Program-made: the position numbers and the translations under genes
In this document: piece after piece, positions 23,990 through 32,828 of the stretch
Layout of the letters: each line of letters opens with the position of its first letter
How positions within the stretch are numbered: position 1 is the stretch's first letter
NCBI RefSeq assembly: GCF_900105415.1
Contig: NZ_FNSM01000001.1
Coordinates: forward strand, 1,860,001-1,924,000
Length of the DNA: 64,000 bases
Origin: Streptomyces sp. TLI_105
GTDB taxonomy: Bacteria; Actinomycetota; Actinomycetes; Streptomycetales; Streptomycetaceae
Reading direction: 5' to 3'
The notes under the pieces: model-generated
Databases searched by the model: none
Seen by the model: only the letters and a program-made list of their open reading frames with translations
Told to the model about the DNA's origin: nothing

Positions 23990-25282
23990 TCATCTGCGCT
24001 GATAGCGGGCGAGGACCCGGTTGCCGTCCTCGACCAGGCGTCTGCGCAGCTCCGCACCGTCGATGGCGCCGCTGTAGTACTCCTGGAAGGCCGGGGTCGC
24101 CACCTTGTCCTTCCACTCGGGATAGCCGCGTACGGACTGCGCGGGCGCGGGCCGCAGCCACCGTGCCACCGCCGCCCCGGTCGCCCAGCCGTCCCGCGCG
24201 GTGTGCAGGGAGGGGTCGGCGAGGGCGGCCGTGCCGGTCGGCAGCATCCAGTCGCCGCGTGCGAGCCGCACCATGTTCGCCGGGCGCAGGAAGAAGTCGA
24301 GGAAGCGGGCCGCCTCCTTCTTGTGGGGGCTTTCCTCGGCGATCGAGAGGGTCTGCGGGGAGACGCCCTGGGCGAGTCCCTCGTCGCCGGCGGGTGCGGG
24401 CAGCACGGTCCATTCGAAGCCCTCGGGGGCCTGCTGTGCGATCTGCTGCCGGTAGGCGAAGCCCAGGGGGACCATGGCGTACTTGCCGGCGAAGAAGCCG
24501 GGGAGGGTGTCGGAGCCGCCGCTGCCGAGCGTGGTGCGCGGGGCGGTCCGGTCGGTGACGACCTGGTCGTGGACGGTGCCGGGGACGATGCCGTCGGCCT
24601 CGGTGAAGTCGAGGGTGACCCGGCCGTCGGGGCCCCGGTGGAAGAGCCGGCCGCCGGCCGAGACGCCGAGGTTGAGGCTGACGGAGACGGGTTCCCTGAG
24701 CGGCCAGGCGACCGCGTGGCGGCCGGGTCCCATGGTCCGGGTGAGGTCCTGGGCGATCTGCCGGAACTCGGTCCAGCTCCAGGGCCTCTCGGGGGTGGGG
24801 ACACGCACGCCGGAGGATTCCAGGATCTTCCGGTTGGCGATGACGACGCGTGGTTCCTGGAGGAAGGGCACGCCGTACACGCCCGCGCCGAAGGTGGTGG
24901 TCTCCCAGCCGGCGGCGGGGATGTCGGCGCGCAGCCGCTCGGACAGCAGCGGGCGGAGGTCGGCGAGCCGGCCGCCGTAGGCGAAGTCGGCCAGGTCGTC
25001 GGAGGCGTCGTGGATGATGTCGGGCGCCTCGCCGCCCTCGAAGGAGGTGAGGAGCTGGTCGTGCACGGAGTCCCAGCTGCCCTGGACGTACTCGACCTGG
25101 ATGTCGGGGTGGCCGGCGTTCCACTCGTCCACCAGCTGCCGGTTGGCGTCGACGGACTCCTTCTGCCAGGCGAGGGACTGGAACCGGAGCCGTACGACAC
25201 CGTCGTCGGGGCCGTCGTCGCCCCCGGTGCAGCCGGTGAGGAGCAGGGCGAGCGCGGCGACGGCGGTCAGGATCCTCCTCAT
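23990..25282 (-). CDS. sugar ABC transporter substrate-binding lipoprotein
   Basis: 430 residues. The lipobox LLTGC closes a short signal peptide, followed by an Asp/Gly-rich linker and a family-1 solute-binding fold (VRLRFQSLAWQKESVDANRQ, then GAGVYGVPFLQEPRVVIANR). It should bind an oligosaccharide or sugar derivative. Its ATG overlaps the stop of the upstream permease gene (ATGA), showing an operon in the order permease, permease, binding protein. Confidence 0.92.
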   Translation of the reverse strand: MRRILTAVAALALLLTGCTGGDDGPDDGVVRLRFQSLAWQKESVDANRQLVDEWNAGHPDIQVEYVQGSWDSVHDQLLTSFEGGEAPDIIHDASDDLADFAYGGRLADLRPLLSERLRADIPAAGWETTTFGAGVYGVPFLQEPRVVIANRKILESSGVRVPTPERPWSWTEFRQIAQDLTRTMGPGRHAVAWPLREPVSVSLNLGVSAGGRLFHRGPDGRVTLDFTEADGIVPGTVHDQVVTDRTAPRTTLGSGGSDTLPGFFAGKYAMVPLGFAYRQQIAQQAPEGFEWTVLPAPAGDEGLAQGVSPQTLSIAEESPHKKEAARFLDFFLRPANMVRLARGDWMLPTGTAALADPSLHTARDGWATGAAVARWLRPAPAQSVRGYPEWKDKVATPAFQEYYSGAIDGAELRRRLVEDGNRVLARYQRR

Positions 25283-26121
25283 GACTTCACCGCCCCGGCG
25301 AGCGTCCCGCCCGCGATCCGTCTCTGGAGGACCGCGAAGACGACGAGGGACGGCAGGGTCGCGAGGAAGGCCGCGGCCGCCAGCGGGCCGAGGTCGGCGA
25401 CGCCCTCGGCGCCGAGGAAGTGGGTGAGGACGACCGGGAGCGTCTGCTTCTCCGGGGACTTGAGCAGGACGAGCGCGAAGAAGAACTCGTTCCAGGCGGT
25501 GACGAAGGCGAAGAGCGCGGTGGCGACGACGCCCGGGGCGAGCAGCGGCGCGATGACCGAGACGAGGGTACGGATCCGGCCGGCGCCGTCGACGGCGGCG
25601 GCCTCCTCCAGCTCGGCCGGGACGGCCCTGACGTATCCCATGAGCATCCAGAGGGCGAAGGGCAGCGACCAGACCACGTAGACCAGGACGAGGCCGACGA
25701 CGCTGTTGATCAGGTGCAGGTTCTTGAGGACGAGGAAGAGCGGGATGATCACGAGGACGAAGGGGAAAGCCTGGCTGATCACCACCCAGCCGGTGGCGGC
25801 GCCGGCGAGCCGGCCTCGGTGACGGGCCGTCACATAGGCGAGCGGGGTCGCGACGGCGACCGCGATCAGGGCGGCGCAGACCGCGGCGAGCAGGCTGTTC
25901 GCGGCGGCCCTGAGCAGCGGCTGCTCGTCGAAGGCCTGCCGGAAGTTGTCGAGGGTGGGGTCCTTGGGGATCCAGGTCGGGTGGAGCGAGGCCAGCTCGG
26001 GTGCGGGCTTGAAGGCGGTGGAGACCAGCCAGAGGAAGGGGAAGGCGAGGAAGAGCAGGTACGCGAGGAGGGCCAGGTACTGGCCTGCTCGCGCGGGCCC
26101 GCTCGTCCGCAGGGCGCTCAC
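25279..26121 (-). CDS. sugar ABC transporter permease (MalG type)
   Basis: 280 residues, six membrane segments, with the EAA loop ELEEAAAVDGAGRIRTLVSV that docks the ATPase. The GTG start overlaps the stop of the preceding permease (GTGA). It pairs with the MalF-type permease upstream. Confidence 0.93.
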   Translation of the reverse strand: MSALRTSGPARAGQYLALLAYLLFLAFPFLWLVSTAFKPAPELASLHPTWIPKDPTLDNFRQAFDEQPLLRAAANSLLAAVCAALIAVAVATPLAYVTARHRGRLAGAATGWVVISQAFPFVLVIIPLFLVLKNLHLINSVVGLVLVYVVWSLPFALWMLMGYVRAVPAELEEAAAVDGAGRIRTLVSVIAPLLAPGVVATALFAFVTAWNEFFFALVLLKSPEKQTLPVVLTHFLGAEGVADLGPLAAAAFLATLPSLVVFAVLQRRIAGGTLAGAVKS

Positions 26122-27062
26122 CGGTCCTGGTCCCCTTTCAGACGGCGTACGAGGGAGAGGGCGATGAGCACCGAGACGGCGGCGACCATCACGCAGCCCA
26201 TGGCGGCGGCGTAGCCGAACTGCCCGTAGCGGAAGGCCTCTTCGTAGGCGAAGAGCATGGGGAGCCGGGTCCGGCCGCCCGGTCCGCCGCTGGTCAGGAC
26301 GTAGACCAGGGCGAAGGAGTTGAAGTTCCAGATGAGGTTCAGGGCGGTGACGGCGAGGGCCACCGGCCGCAGCGCGGGCCAGGTGACGGCGCGGAAGCGG
26401 CGCCACGCTCCGGCGCCGTCGAGGGCGGCGGCCTCGTGGAGTTCGCGCGGGGTGTTCTGGAGTCCGGCGAGCAGGGCGACGGTGGTCTGCGGCATGCCGG
26501 CCCAGACGCCGACGACGATGACGGCGGGGAGGGCGGTGGCGAGCCCGGAGAGCCAGTCGTGGCCTTCGCCGAGGCCCAGGTTCCGGAGGGTCTCGTTGAG
26601 GATGCCGGCGTCGGGGTTGTAGACGAGCCGCCACATGATGCCGACGACGACCTCCGGCATCGCCCAGGGGACGATGGCGAGGGCCCGGGCCAGGCGGCGG
26701 AAGCGGAGCTTCTGGTCGAGCAGCAGGGCCAGGCCGAGGGCGAGCAGGAACTGGGGGACGGTGACCCCGACGGCCCAGACCACGCCGATGCGGAAGGACT
26801 CCCAGAAGAGCGTGTCGTGCAGCAGGTCCTGGAAGTTGAGGGTGCCGACCCAGCGGGTGGCCTGGGTGCGGCCGGACTGGGCGTCGGTGAAGGCGAGCGC
26901 GATGCCGTAGAGGAGCGGGCCGACGCTGAGGATCAGGATCGGCAGGAGCGCCGGGAGCACCAGGAACCAGGCGCCGAGGTCGGGGCCGCGTGGCCGTGTC
27001 CCGGGGGCGGCGCGCGGTGTGCGCGTGCCGCCGGGCCGCTTCGTCGCGGTCACCGAGCTCAC
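26118..27062 (-). CDS. sugar ABC transporter permease (MalF type)
   Basis: 314 residues with six membrane segments and the EAA loop ELHEAAALDGAGAWRRFRAV. First gene of the importer operon. No ATPase gene is present nearby; streptomycete sugar importers of this class commonly share the ATPase MsiK, so that is the likely energy source here. A GTG start is used, with GGGAG about eight bases upstream. Confidence 0.93.
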   Translation of the reverse strand: MSSVTATKRPGGTRTPRAAPGTRPRGPDLGAWFLVLPALLPILILSVGPLLYGIALAFTDAQSGRTQATRWVGTLNFQDLLHDTLFWESFRIGVVWAVGVTVPQFLLALGLALLLDQKLRFRRLARALAIVPWAMPEVVVGIMWRLVYNPDAGILNETLRNLGLGEGHDWLSGLATALPAVIVVGVWAGMPQTTVALLAGLQNTPRELHEAAALDGAGAWRRFRAVTWPALRPVALAVTALNLIWNFNSFALVYVLTSGGPGGRTRLPMLFAYEEAFRYGQFGYAAAMGCVMVAAVSVLIALSLVRRLKGDQDR

Positions 27063-27125
27063 GATCCGACTCCCGTCCTCCCACGGACTCCGCCCCGGGG
27101 GACCCCCGATGACGCCGCCGTGGGA

Positions 27126-27149
27126 ACCCCGTCATGGTGCTGACGGGGT
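27126..27149. promoter_or_regulatory. ACCCCGTCA-N6-TGACGGGGT inverted repeat
   Basis: A perfect 9-bp inverted repeat in the interval between the divergent sugar importer and the phosphotransferase gene. It may be the operator of the importer (a LacI- or GntR-type site would be expected there) or a hairpin; no regulator gene is adjacent. Confidence 0.4.
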
Positions 27150-27230
27150 GGGGGACCGTCAAGGCGCTCTGCGGGACGAGCTGCGCGGATGGGAGACTTT
27201 GGCTCGAACGCACAGGTGAGGGAGAGGTCG

Positions 27231-28088
27231 ATGGACGAGGCGCGGGCACGGGAGATCCTGGCCGGGGCGGGGCTGCCGGTCGCGGAGGCGGGGCTGCTCG
27301 CCCTCGGGGAGAACGCGGTCTTCGCGGTGGGCGATCTGGTGGTGAAGGTCGGCCGGGACGCGGAGCTGTTCGCGCGGGCCGAGCGGGAGCTCGCGCTGGC
27401 CTCCTGGCTGGAAACGGCGGGTGTTCCGGCCGTGCGGGCCGCCGAGGAGAAGCCCCGGCTCGTGGACGGTCATCCGGTCACGCTCTGGCACCGGCTGCCG
27501 GAGGCGGTGCGGCCGACGGAGCCCCGTGACCTGGCCCCGCTGCTGCGGGCCGTCCACGCGCTGCCGGAGCCGGAGGGGTTCGCGCTCCCCCGCCGTGAGC
27601 TGCTCGGTGGGGTCGAGCGGTGGCTGCGGCTCGCGGGGGACGCGATCGACCCGGCGGACGCGGCGTTCCTGCGGGAGCGGCGCGACTCCTTCGCCCCGGC
27701 GGCGGCCGCGCTCACCCCGCGCCTGTCTCCGGGCCCGATCCACGGGGACGCCCTCCCCCGGAACGTGCACGTGGGCCCCGACGGTCCGGTCCTGGTGGAC
27801 CTGGAGACCTTCTCCTCGGACCTGCGCGAGCACGACCTCGTGGTACTCGCCCTCTCCCGGGACCGGTACGGCCTGGACCCGGCGGCGTACGAGGCCTTCA
27901 CCGAGGCGTACGGCTGGGACGTCCGGGAGTGGGAGGGGTGTGCGGTCCTGCGCGGGGCGCGGGAGACCGCGAGCTGCGCGTGGGTGGCCCAGCACGCGCC
28001 CTCGAACCCGAAGGCGCTCGCCGAGTTCGAGCGGCGGGTGGCCTCGCTGCGGGACGACGACCCCGAGGTCCGCTGGTACCCGTTCTGA
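27231..28088 (+). CDS. aminoglycoside phosphotransferase (APH) family protein
   Basis: 285 residues. The kinase catalytic motif appears as IHGDALPRNVHV (Brenner motif, catalytic Asp) and LVDLETFSSD (metal-binding Asp). The family includes antibiotic, choline and sugar kinases; nothing here fixes the substrate, so a resistance role should not be assumed. GGAGAGG before the ATG supports the start. Confidence 0.87.
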   Translation: MDEARAREILAGAGLPVAEAGLLALGENAVFAVGDLVVKVGRDAELFARAERELALASWLETAGVPAVRAAEEKPRLVDGHPVTLWHRLPEAVRPTEPRDLAPLLRAVHALPEPEGFALPRRELLGGVERWLRLAGDAIDPADAAFLRERRDSFAPAAAALTPRLSPGPIHGDALPRNVHVGPDGPVLVDLETFSSDLREHDLVVLALSRDRYGLDPAAYEAFTEAYGWDVREWEGCAVLRGARETASCAWVAQHAPSNPKALAEFERRVASLRDDDPEVRWYPF

Positions 28089-28133
28089 CATCATGTCCTC
28101 GGCCGAACCGGTCCTGCCGAACGGGGTGTTGAG

Positions 28134-28964
28134 ATGCGTGTCGAACTGTCCGAGGTGACCCTGGACGTCGAGGTGAGCGGGGAGGGGCCGGCCGTGCTGC
28201 TCGTGCACGGCTTCCCCGACAGCCACCATCTGTGGCGGCACCAGGTCGCGGCGCTGAACGCGGCCGGTTTCAGGACCGTCGCCCCCACCCTGCGGGGCTT
28301 CGGCGCCTCCGGCCGTCCCGAGGGCGGCCCGGCGGCGTACCACCCGGGCAAGCACGTCGGCGACCTGATCGAGCTCCTGGCCGGACTCGACCTGGACCGG
28401 GTCCATCTGGTCGGCCACGACTGGGGTTCGGGCATCGCCCAGGGTCTGACCCAGTTCTTCCCGGACCGGGTGCGGAGCCTGAGCATCCTTTCCGTGGGGC
28501 ATCTGGCGTCGATCCGGGCCGCGGGCTGGGAGCAGAAGCAGCGCTCCTGGTACATGCTGCTGTTCCAGCTGGCCGGGCTCGCCGAGGACTGGCTCGCGCG
28601 GGACGACTTCGCCAACCTGCGGGAGATGCTCGGCGAGCACCCGGACGCGGAGGCGGTGATCGAGCCGCTGCGGGCGCCGGGCGCGCTGACGGCCGCGCTG
28701 GACATCTACCGGGCGGGCATCCCGCCGGAGGCTCAGTTCGGCGCCGACGCTCCGGTGGTCCCGCTGCCGGAGTCGGTGCCGGTGATGGGCGTGTGGTCGA
28801 CCGGCGACCGTTTCCTCACCGAGCGCTCGATGTCCGGGACGGCCGAGTACGTGGCGGGGAGCTGGCGCTACGAGCGGGTCGAGGACGCGGGCCACTGGCT
28901 GCAGCTGGACCAGCCGGCGAAGGTGAGCGAACTGCTGCTCTCCTTCCTCAAGGAGCACTCCTGA
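28134..28964 (+). CDS. alpha/beta hydrolase, epoxide hydrolase-like
   Basis: 276 residues. HGFPDSHHLW carries the oxyanion-hole HGxP motif, GHDWGS gives an aspartate nucleophile as in epoxide hydrolases and haloalkane dehalogenases, and AGHWLQLDQP supplies the histidine. A cap domain lies between residues 130 and 210. It starts 45 bases after the phosphotransferase gene and may be co-transcribed. The following 239 bp to the exonuclease gene hold only short GC inverted repeats. Confidence 0.88.
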   Translation: MRVELSEVTLDVEVSGEGPAVLLVHGFPDSHHLWRHQVAALNAAGFRTVAPTLRGFGASGRPEGGPAAYHPGKHVGDLIELLAGLDLDRVHLVGHDWGSGIAQGLTQFFPDRVRSLSILSVGHLASIRAAGWEQKQRSWYMLLFQLAGLAEDWLARDDFANLREMLGEHPDAEAVIEPLRAPGALTAALDIYRAGIPPEAQFGADAPVVPLPESVPVMGVWSTGDRFLTERSMSGTAEYVAGSWRYERVEDAGHWLQLDQPAKVSELLLSFLKEHS

Positions 28965-29203
28965 CGGGCTGGTTCCGGTCGATCGTCGTCGTTCCCGGGT
29001 GACCGCTTCCGTCGGACGGCCGACGAACGGACACGCCCGACCGGCAGCACCTCGCCGTCCGGACCGGCGCTCCCTTCCAGGCCGCGCGAACGGTACGGGC
29101 CGGCGCGTCCGGGGCGTCCCCGGGCTCACGCTCACGGTCCGCAGCGCCGCCGGCGGCGAGGCCGCACCTGACGCTGCCGCGGGGCTGATCCGGAAGGCGG
29201 CCC

Positions 29204-29926
29204 TCAGGCCGCCGCGACCGCCTCGCGCAGGGGCCACGTGGAGTCGACGACCGCCTCCGCGTCGCCCTTGCCGCGCAGGAAGGCCTGGAGGCCCTCGGCC
29301 CAGACGCGGTACCAGCCGATCTGGCGCTCGTGCAGCTCGGCCGGGTCCAGACCGGCCACCTGCGGGTGCCGCTCGGCTATCGCGACGGCGACCCGGACGG
29401 CGGCGAGGGCGTCGGCGGCGGCCTGGTGGGCGGCTTCGAGCACCACGCCGTACTCCCCGCAGACCGCCTCCAGGGTGCGCTTGCCGCGCCGGTAGCGGTC
29501 GACGGCCCGGTCGATGGTGTACGGATCGACGACCGGGCCGACGGCCGCCCCGCCGAGCCGCTCCTCGAGCGACGGCAGCCCGTGGCGGCGCAGCTCGGCG
29601 GCGAGGAGCGTGAGGTCGAAGGAGGCGTTGTACGCGACGACCGGGACGCCGTCCTCCCAGTACGCGGCGAGGGTCTGCGCGATCTCGTCGGCGACCTCGC
29701 GGACCGGCCGCCCCTCGGCCGCCGCGCGCTCGGTGCTGATGCCGTGGATCGCGGCGGCCTGCTCCGGGATGCGGATGCCCGGGTCGGCGAGCCAGTCCCG
29801 CCGCCGCCTGACCTGCCCACCGCCGTCGACCTCGACGATCGAGGCCGTGACGATCCGGGCCTCCAGCGGTTCGGTGCCGGTCGTCTCCAGGTCGAAGCCG
29901 ACAAGGGTCGAGCCGTGCCAAGCCAT
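29204..29926 (-). CDS. 3'-5' exonuclease, DEDDh (DnaQ-like)
   Basis: 240 residues. ExoI FDLETTG, ExoII YNASFDLTLL and ExoIII HQAAADALAA show the three DEDDh motifs, with the final histidine in HQAAADA. It would degrade single-stranded DNA or RNA 3' ends or proofread; no polymerase domain is present. AAGGAGG a few bases before the ATG is a strong ribosome site. Confidence 0.9.
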   Translation of the reverse strand: MAWHGSTLVGFDLETTGTEPLEARIVTASIVEVDGGGQVRRRRDWLADPGIRIPEQAAAIHGISTERAAAEGRPVREVADEIAQTLAAYWEDGVPVVAYNASFDLTLLAAELRRHGLPSLEERLGGAAVGPVVDPYTIDRAVDRYRRGKRTLEAVCGEYGVVLEAAHQAAADALAAVRVAVAIAERHPQVAGLDPAELHERQIGWYRVWAEGLQAFLRGKGDAEAVVDSTWPLREAVAAA

Positions 29927-30013
29927 CGGGTCCTCCTTACGTGATCTCCCCCGTGGTGCTGACCACCCTCGCACGCACCACTGACAACGCCCCCGGCCGC
30001 CCCCGGGGGCGGG

Positions 30014-31318
30014 TCAGGAGACGGGCCGGGAGTCGAGCCAGACCGACTCGAATTCTTCCCGATACGTCTCGAAAAGTCCGTGATCCCCGTCACGGGCGGA
30101 CTGTCCGTGCCGGACGACGTTCCGTCCGCCGCCGCGCAGGACGAGGACCGGCGCCTCCATGCCCCGGGCCCGGCGCAGGTACGACTGGACGACGCCCACC
30201 CCGTCCGGTCCGTCGCCGTCCACCAGGTAGGCGGTGAAGCGCGGGGTCTCGTCGAAGACGTGGATCTGGAAGGCGCCCGGATCGCGCAGCTTCGAGCGGA
30301 CCCGGCGCATGTGCAGGATGTTCATCTCGACCGAGCGGCTCAGCTCGCCCTTCTTCAGGCCGAGTTCGCGCTCGCGGCGCTTGACGGCGCTGCTCGCGGG
30401 GTTGAGGAAGAGGAGCCGGGTCCGACAGCCGGACTCGGCGAGCCGGACCATGCGGCGGCCGGAGAAGTTCTGCACGAGCAGGTTGAGGCCTATGCCGGTG
30501 GCGTCGAGGCGGCGGGCGCCGCCGAAGAGGTCCTCGGCGGGCAGCTGCCGCTGCAGCCGGACCCGGTCGGGATGGACGGAGACGACGTCCGCGTACCGGT
30601 CGCCGACGAGGTCCTCGACCGCGTCCACGGGCAGCCGGTCGGCGGACGGCACCCCGGCGCCACCGCCGAGGATCTCCAGGATGCGGGCGGAGGCCCGCTC
30701 GGACTGGGCGAGGACGGTCAGCGAGAGGGCCCGGTTGCGGGAGACCACGTTCCGCGTGACCTCCAGCTCGTCGAGGGCGAGCTCGACCTCGCGCCGGTCG
30801 TCGAAGTAGGGCTCGAAGCAGGGCCAGTGCTGCACCATCAGCTCGCGCAGCTGCGGCAGCGTGAGGAAGCTCAGCACGTTGTCGTCGGCCGGGTCCAGGA
30901 GGTAGCCCTTGCGCCGGGAGACCTCGCGGACGGCGACGGCCCGCTGGACCCATTCCTGGCCGGCGGGTCCGGCCGCGGCCACCACCCACTCCTCGCCGTG
31001 CACCGGTTCGTACACGGGTCGCAGGACGGCGGCGACCACGGCCCGCAGCCGCTGTTCGACGAGGTTCAGCCAGATGTAGGCGCGGCCGGCGCGCTGGGCC
31101 CGGGTGCGGACCTCGCTCCAGGCCTCGGGGCCCCAGTCGAGCTCCGCCCCTATCTCCACCGGCCGCCCGACGGTGACCGTGCCGGGCGGCACGGCCGCGC
31201 CCGGCGGCAGGGCGACGCCCGGCGGCACGGCCGTACCCGGCGGCGCCTCTGCGGGGTCGGCCGGACCCCCCTCGTGACCCGCGTCACCTGGGGGCAGCTC
31301 CAGACCTCCCGAGCTCAC
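30014..31318 (-). CDS. SAV2148-family protein with HEPN domain
   Basis: 434 residues. The N-terminus is Pro/Gly-rich and disordered (LPPGVALPPGAAVPPG-like). The body is strongly charged and helical; the family name refers to a HEPN domain, a fold often found in RNases and toxin systems. The typical HEPN Rx4-6H motif is not obvious on reading, so nuclease activity is uncertain. A GTG start giving SSGGLELPPGDAGHEGG is preferred over an upstream TTG. It stands alone, 122 bp from the amine oxidase gene on the same strand. Confidence 0.8.
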   Translation of the reverse strand: MSSGGLELPPGDAGHEGGPADPAEAPPGTAVPPGVALPPGAAVPPGTVTVGRPVEIGAELDWGPEAWSEVRTRAQRAGRAYIWLNLVEQRLRAVVAAVLRPVYEPVHGEEWVVAAAGPAGQEWVQRAVAVREVSRRKGYLLDPADDNVLSFLTLPQLRELMVQHWPCFEPYFDDRREVELALDELEVTRNVVSRNRALSLTVLAQSERASARILEILGGGAGVPSADRLPVDAVEDLVGDRYADVVSVHPDRVRLQRQLPAEDLFGGARRLDATGIGLNLLVQNFSGRRMVRLAESGCRTRLLFLNPASSAVKRRERELGLKKGELSRSVEMNILHMRRVRSKLRDPGAFQIHVFDETPRFTAYLVDGDGPDGVGVVQSYLRRARGMEAPVLVLRGGGRNVVRHGQSARDGDHGLFETYREEFESVWLDSRPVS

Positions 31319-31439
31319 CCGCGCACCGCCTTCTGCTCCCGGACACCCGTTCCGGCGGACAGGATGACCATGTGACAACGATCAAGGAAGGGTACTCCGC
31401 GAGCGGGAGGCGGTGCAGCAGGATCGTCAGGCTGCTTCC

Positions 31440-32774
31440 TCAACTCCCCAGATCGGGCTGCCCGTTCTGGGAGGCGAGATCGGCCGGAGTGAGCGGATTC
31501 ATAGCGGTTACGTCCCTGGGCGCGAGCTGGAAGCCCTGCCAGTGGACCGGCATCGGCTGCTGGTCCTCGTCCCGGGCGATGTGATGGAACCCGATGTTGA
31601 CCCACACGGACGGTTTGGTCAGAGTCTCACCGTTGACCCATTTGTCCACGCTGTCACCGGCGCCGGCCGCGCAGCCGCCGATGTTGTTGCTCGCGAACTT
31701 CTCGCAGGCGCGGGACTGGGTGAAATACACGTCGTGCTTGGTGAAGCCGCGTCCCGCGTGGGTGTCGGTGTGGCCGGGCACGATCTCGTACGAGCGGGCG
31801 TGGCCGTCGGCGTTCTTGCCGGTGCCGCTGACCACCCGCCACCAGCGCATGTTCTTGGCGTCGCCGGCGAGTTCCTTGGTGACGACGGTGCGGGTGGTCT
31901 TCACGGTGGGTCCGCCGCCGCCGGTGGGGGCGGTGACGGTGGAGTCGAACTGCTCGATCCGGTCCTTGGTGGAGCCGTCCAGACCGAAGTCGAGCTTCCA
32001 GAAGACGTTGTGGGCGTGGCTGGTGGCGTAGCCGCGGGCGCCCTTGCCGAGGGGCCAGCCGCGTCCGTCGGTGGCGTTGTAGTCGACGGGCGAGAGGCTG
32101 CCGGTGGCTCCGACGTTGGCGCCGATGGTGCCGTCGGCGGTGAAGCGCCACTCGGTGATGTACTCGTACCAGCCGACCTTGTTGACGGTGTAGACGAGCA
32201 GGTCCTTGGCCTGGGCCTGCCAGACCTTGGACCCGCTGTCGCTGGCCACGCGGTACGCGTGCCCGCGCGCCCGCGTGGTGGTGCACAGGCCCTTGACGTC
32301 GCCGACCTCGGGCACCTTGACGGTGGTGAGGGTGCCGCCGGGGCACTCTGCCGGTTTGAGGTTCTGCAGGCCCCAGCCGAAGCCGGCGCCGGTGAGGTCG
32401 TCGTACTCGGCGCCGCCGTCGTCGTACGGCACGTGGATCTGGGCGAGCCGGGCGCTGTTGAGGACGGGGATGGGCGCGGCGGCGCCGGGCGGCTGGTAGG
32501 TGACGCGGTCGAGCGTGAGCCCGGCGTCGGTGTCGTACCGCCAGCACATGCGCCAGGTGGTGCCGCCGTCGAGCTTCTGCGTGATGCGGTACGCGGCCGA
32601 GCAGTCGGGCGTCGTCGTGGCGCGCGCCGGGCGTGTCGGGGCCGGCGGGTTGGGGGCGGCGACGGCGCCGCCCACGGGGCCTGCGGCGGCCGTGGCGGTG
32701 CCGAGCAGGGCGGCGGCGGTCAGGACGGCGCCCCGTTTGCGGGTGCGCCCGTTCCGGATTCGCTGGATGGACAT
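31440..32774 (-). CDS. copper amine oxidase catalytic domain, secreted, unusual TPQ site
   Basis: 444 residues with a signal peptide ending near residue 40. The catalytic domain is recognised by VPYDDGGAEY near residue 115, VGWYEYITEW (200-208), HAHNVFWKLDF with the HxH copper ligands at 253 and 255, and the third ligand in IGFHHIARDEDQ (397). The Tyr expected to become topaquinone is Y203, but the usual Asn before it is Trp, and the region that normally holds the catalytic-base Asp (FDxGEYGLG) reads LTGAGFGWG. The N2/N3 domains are absent and appear encoded by the gene upstream. GAGGGAG precedes the ATG. Confidence 0.82.
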   Translation of the reverse strand: MSIQRIRNGRTRKRGAVLTAAALLGTATAAAGPVGGAVAAPNPPAPTRPARATTTPDCSAAYRITQKLDGGTTWRMCWRYDTDAGLTLDRVTYQPPGAAAPIPVLNSARLAQIHVPYDDGGAEYDDLTGAGFGWGLQNLKPAECPGGTLTTVKVPEVGDVKGLCTTTRARGHAYRVASDSGSKVWQAQAKDLLVYTVNKVGWYEYITEWRFTADGTIGANVGATGSLSPVDYNATDGRGWPLGKGARGYATSHAHNVFWKLDFGLDGSTKDRIEQFDSTVTAPTGGGGPTVKTTRTVVTKELAGDAKNMRWWRVVSGTGKNADGHARSYEIVPGHTDTHAGRGFTKHDVYFTQSRACEKFASNNIGGCAAGAGDSVDKWVNGETLTKPSVWVNIGFHHIARDEDQQPMPVHWQGFQLAPRDVTAMNPLTPADLASQNGQPDLGS

Positions 32775-32828
32775 GGGGACGTACTCCCTCGTACGTGTCG
32801 TGAGGCTGTGGAGTGGCCGGGCCGGTGG

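Noticed and set aside
27231..28088. Aminoglycoside resistance gene
   Set aside because: Only general kinase motifs are present; the family is broad, so no resistance claim is made.
29000..29203. A small gene between the hydrolase and exonuclease
   Set aside because: Only Arg/Ala/Pro-rich frames without ribosome sites and short GC inverted repeats are seen.
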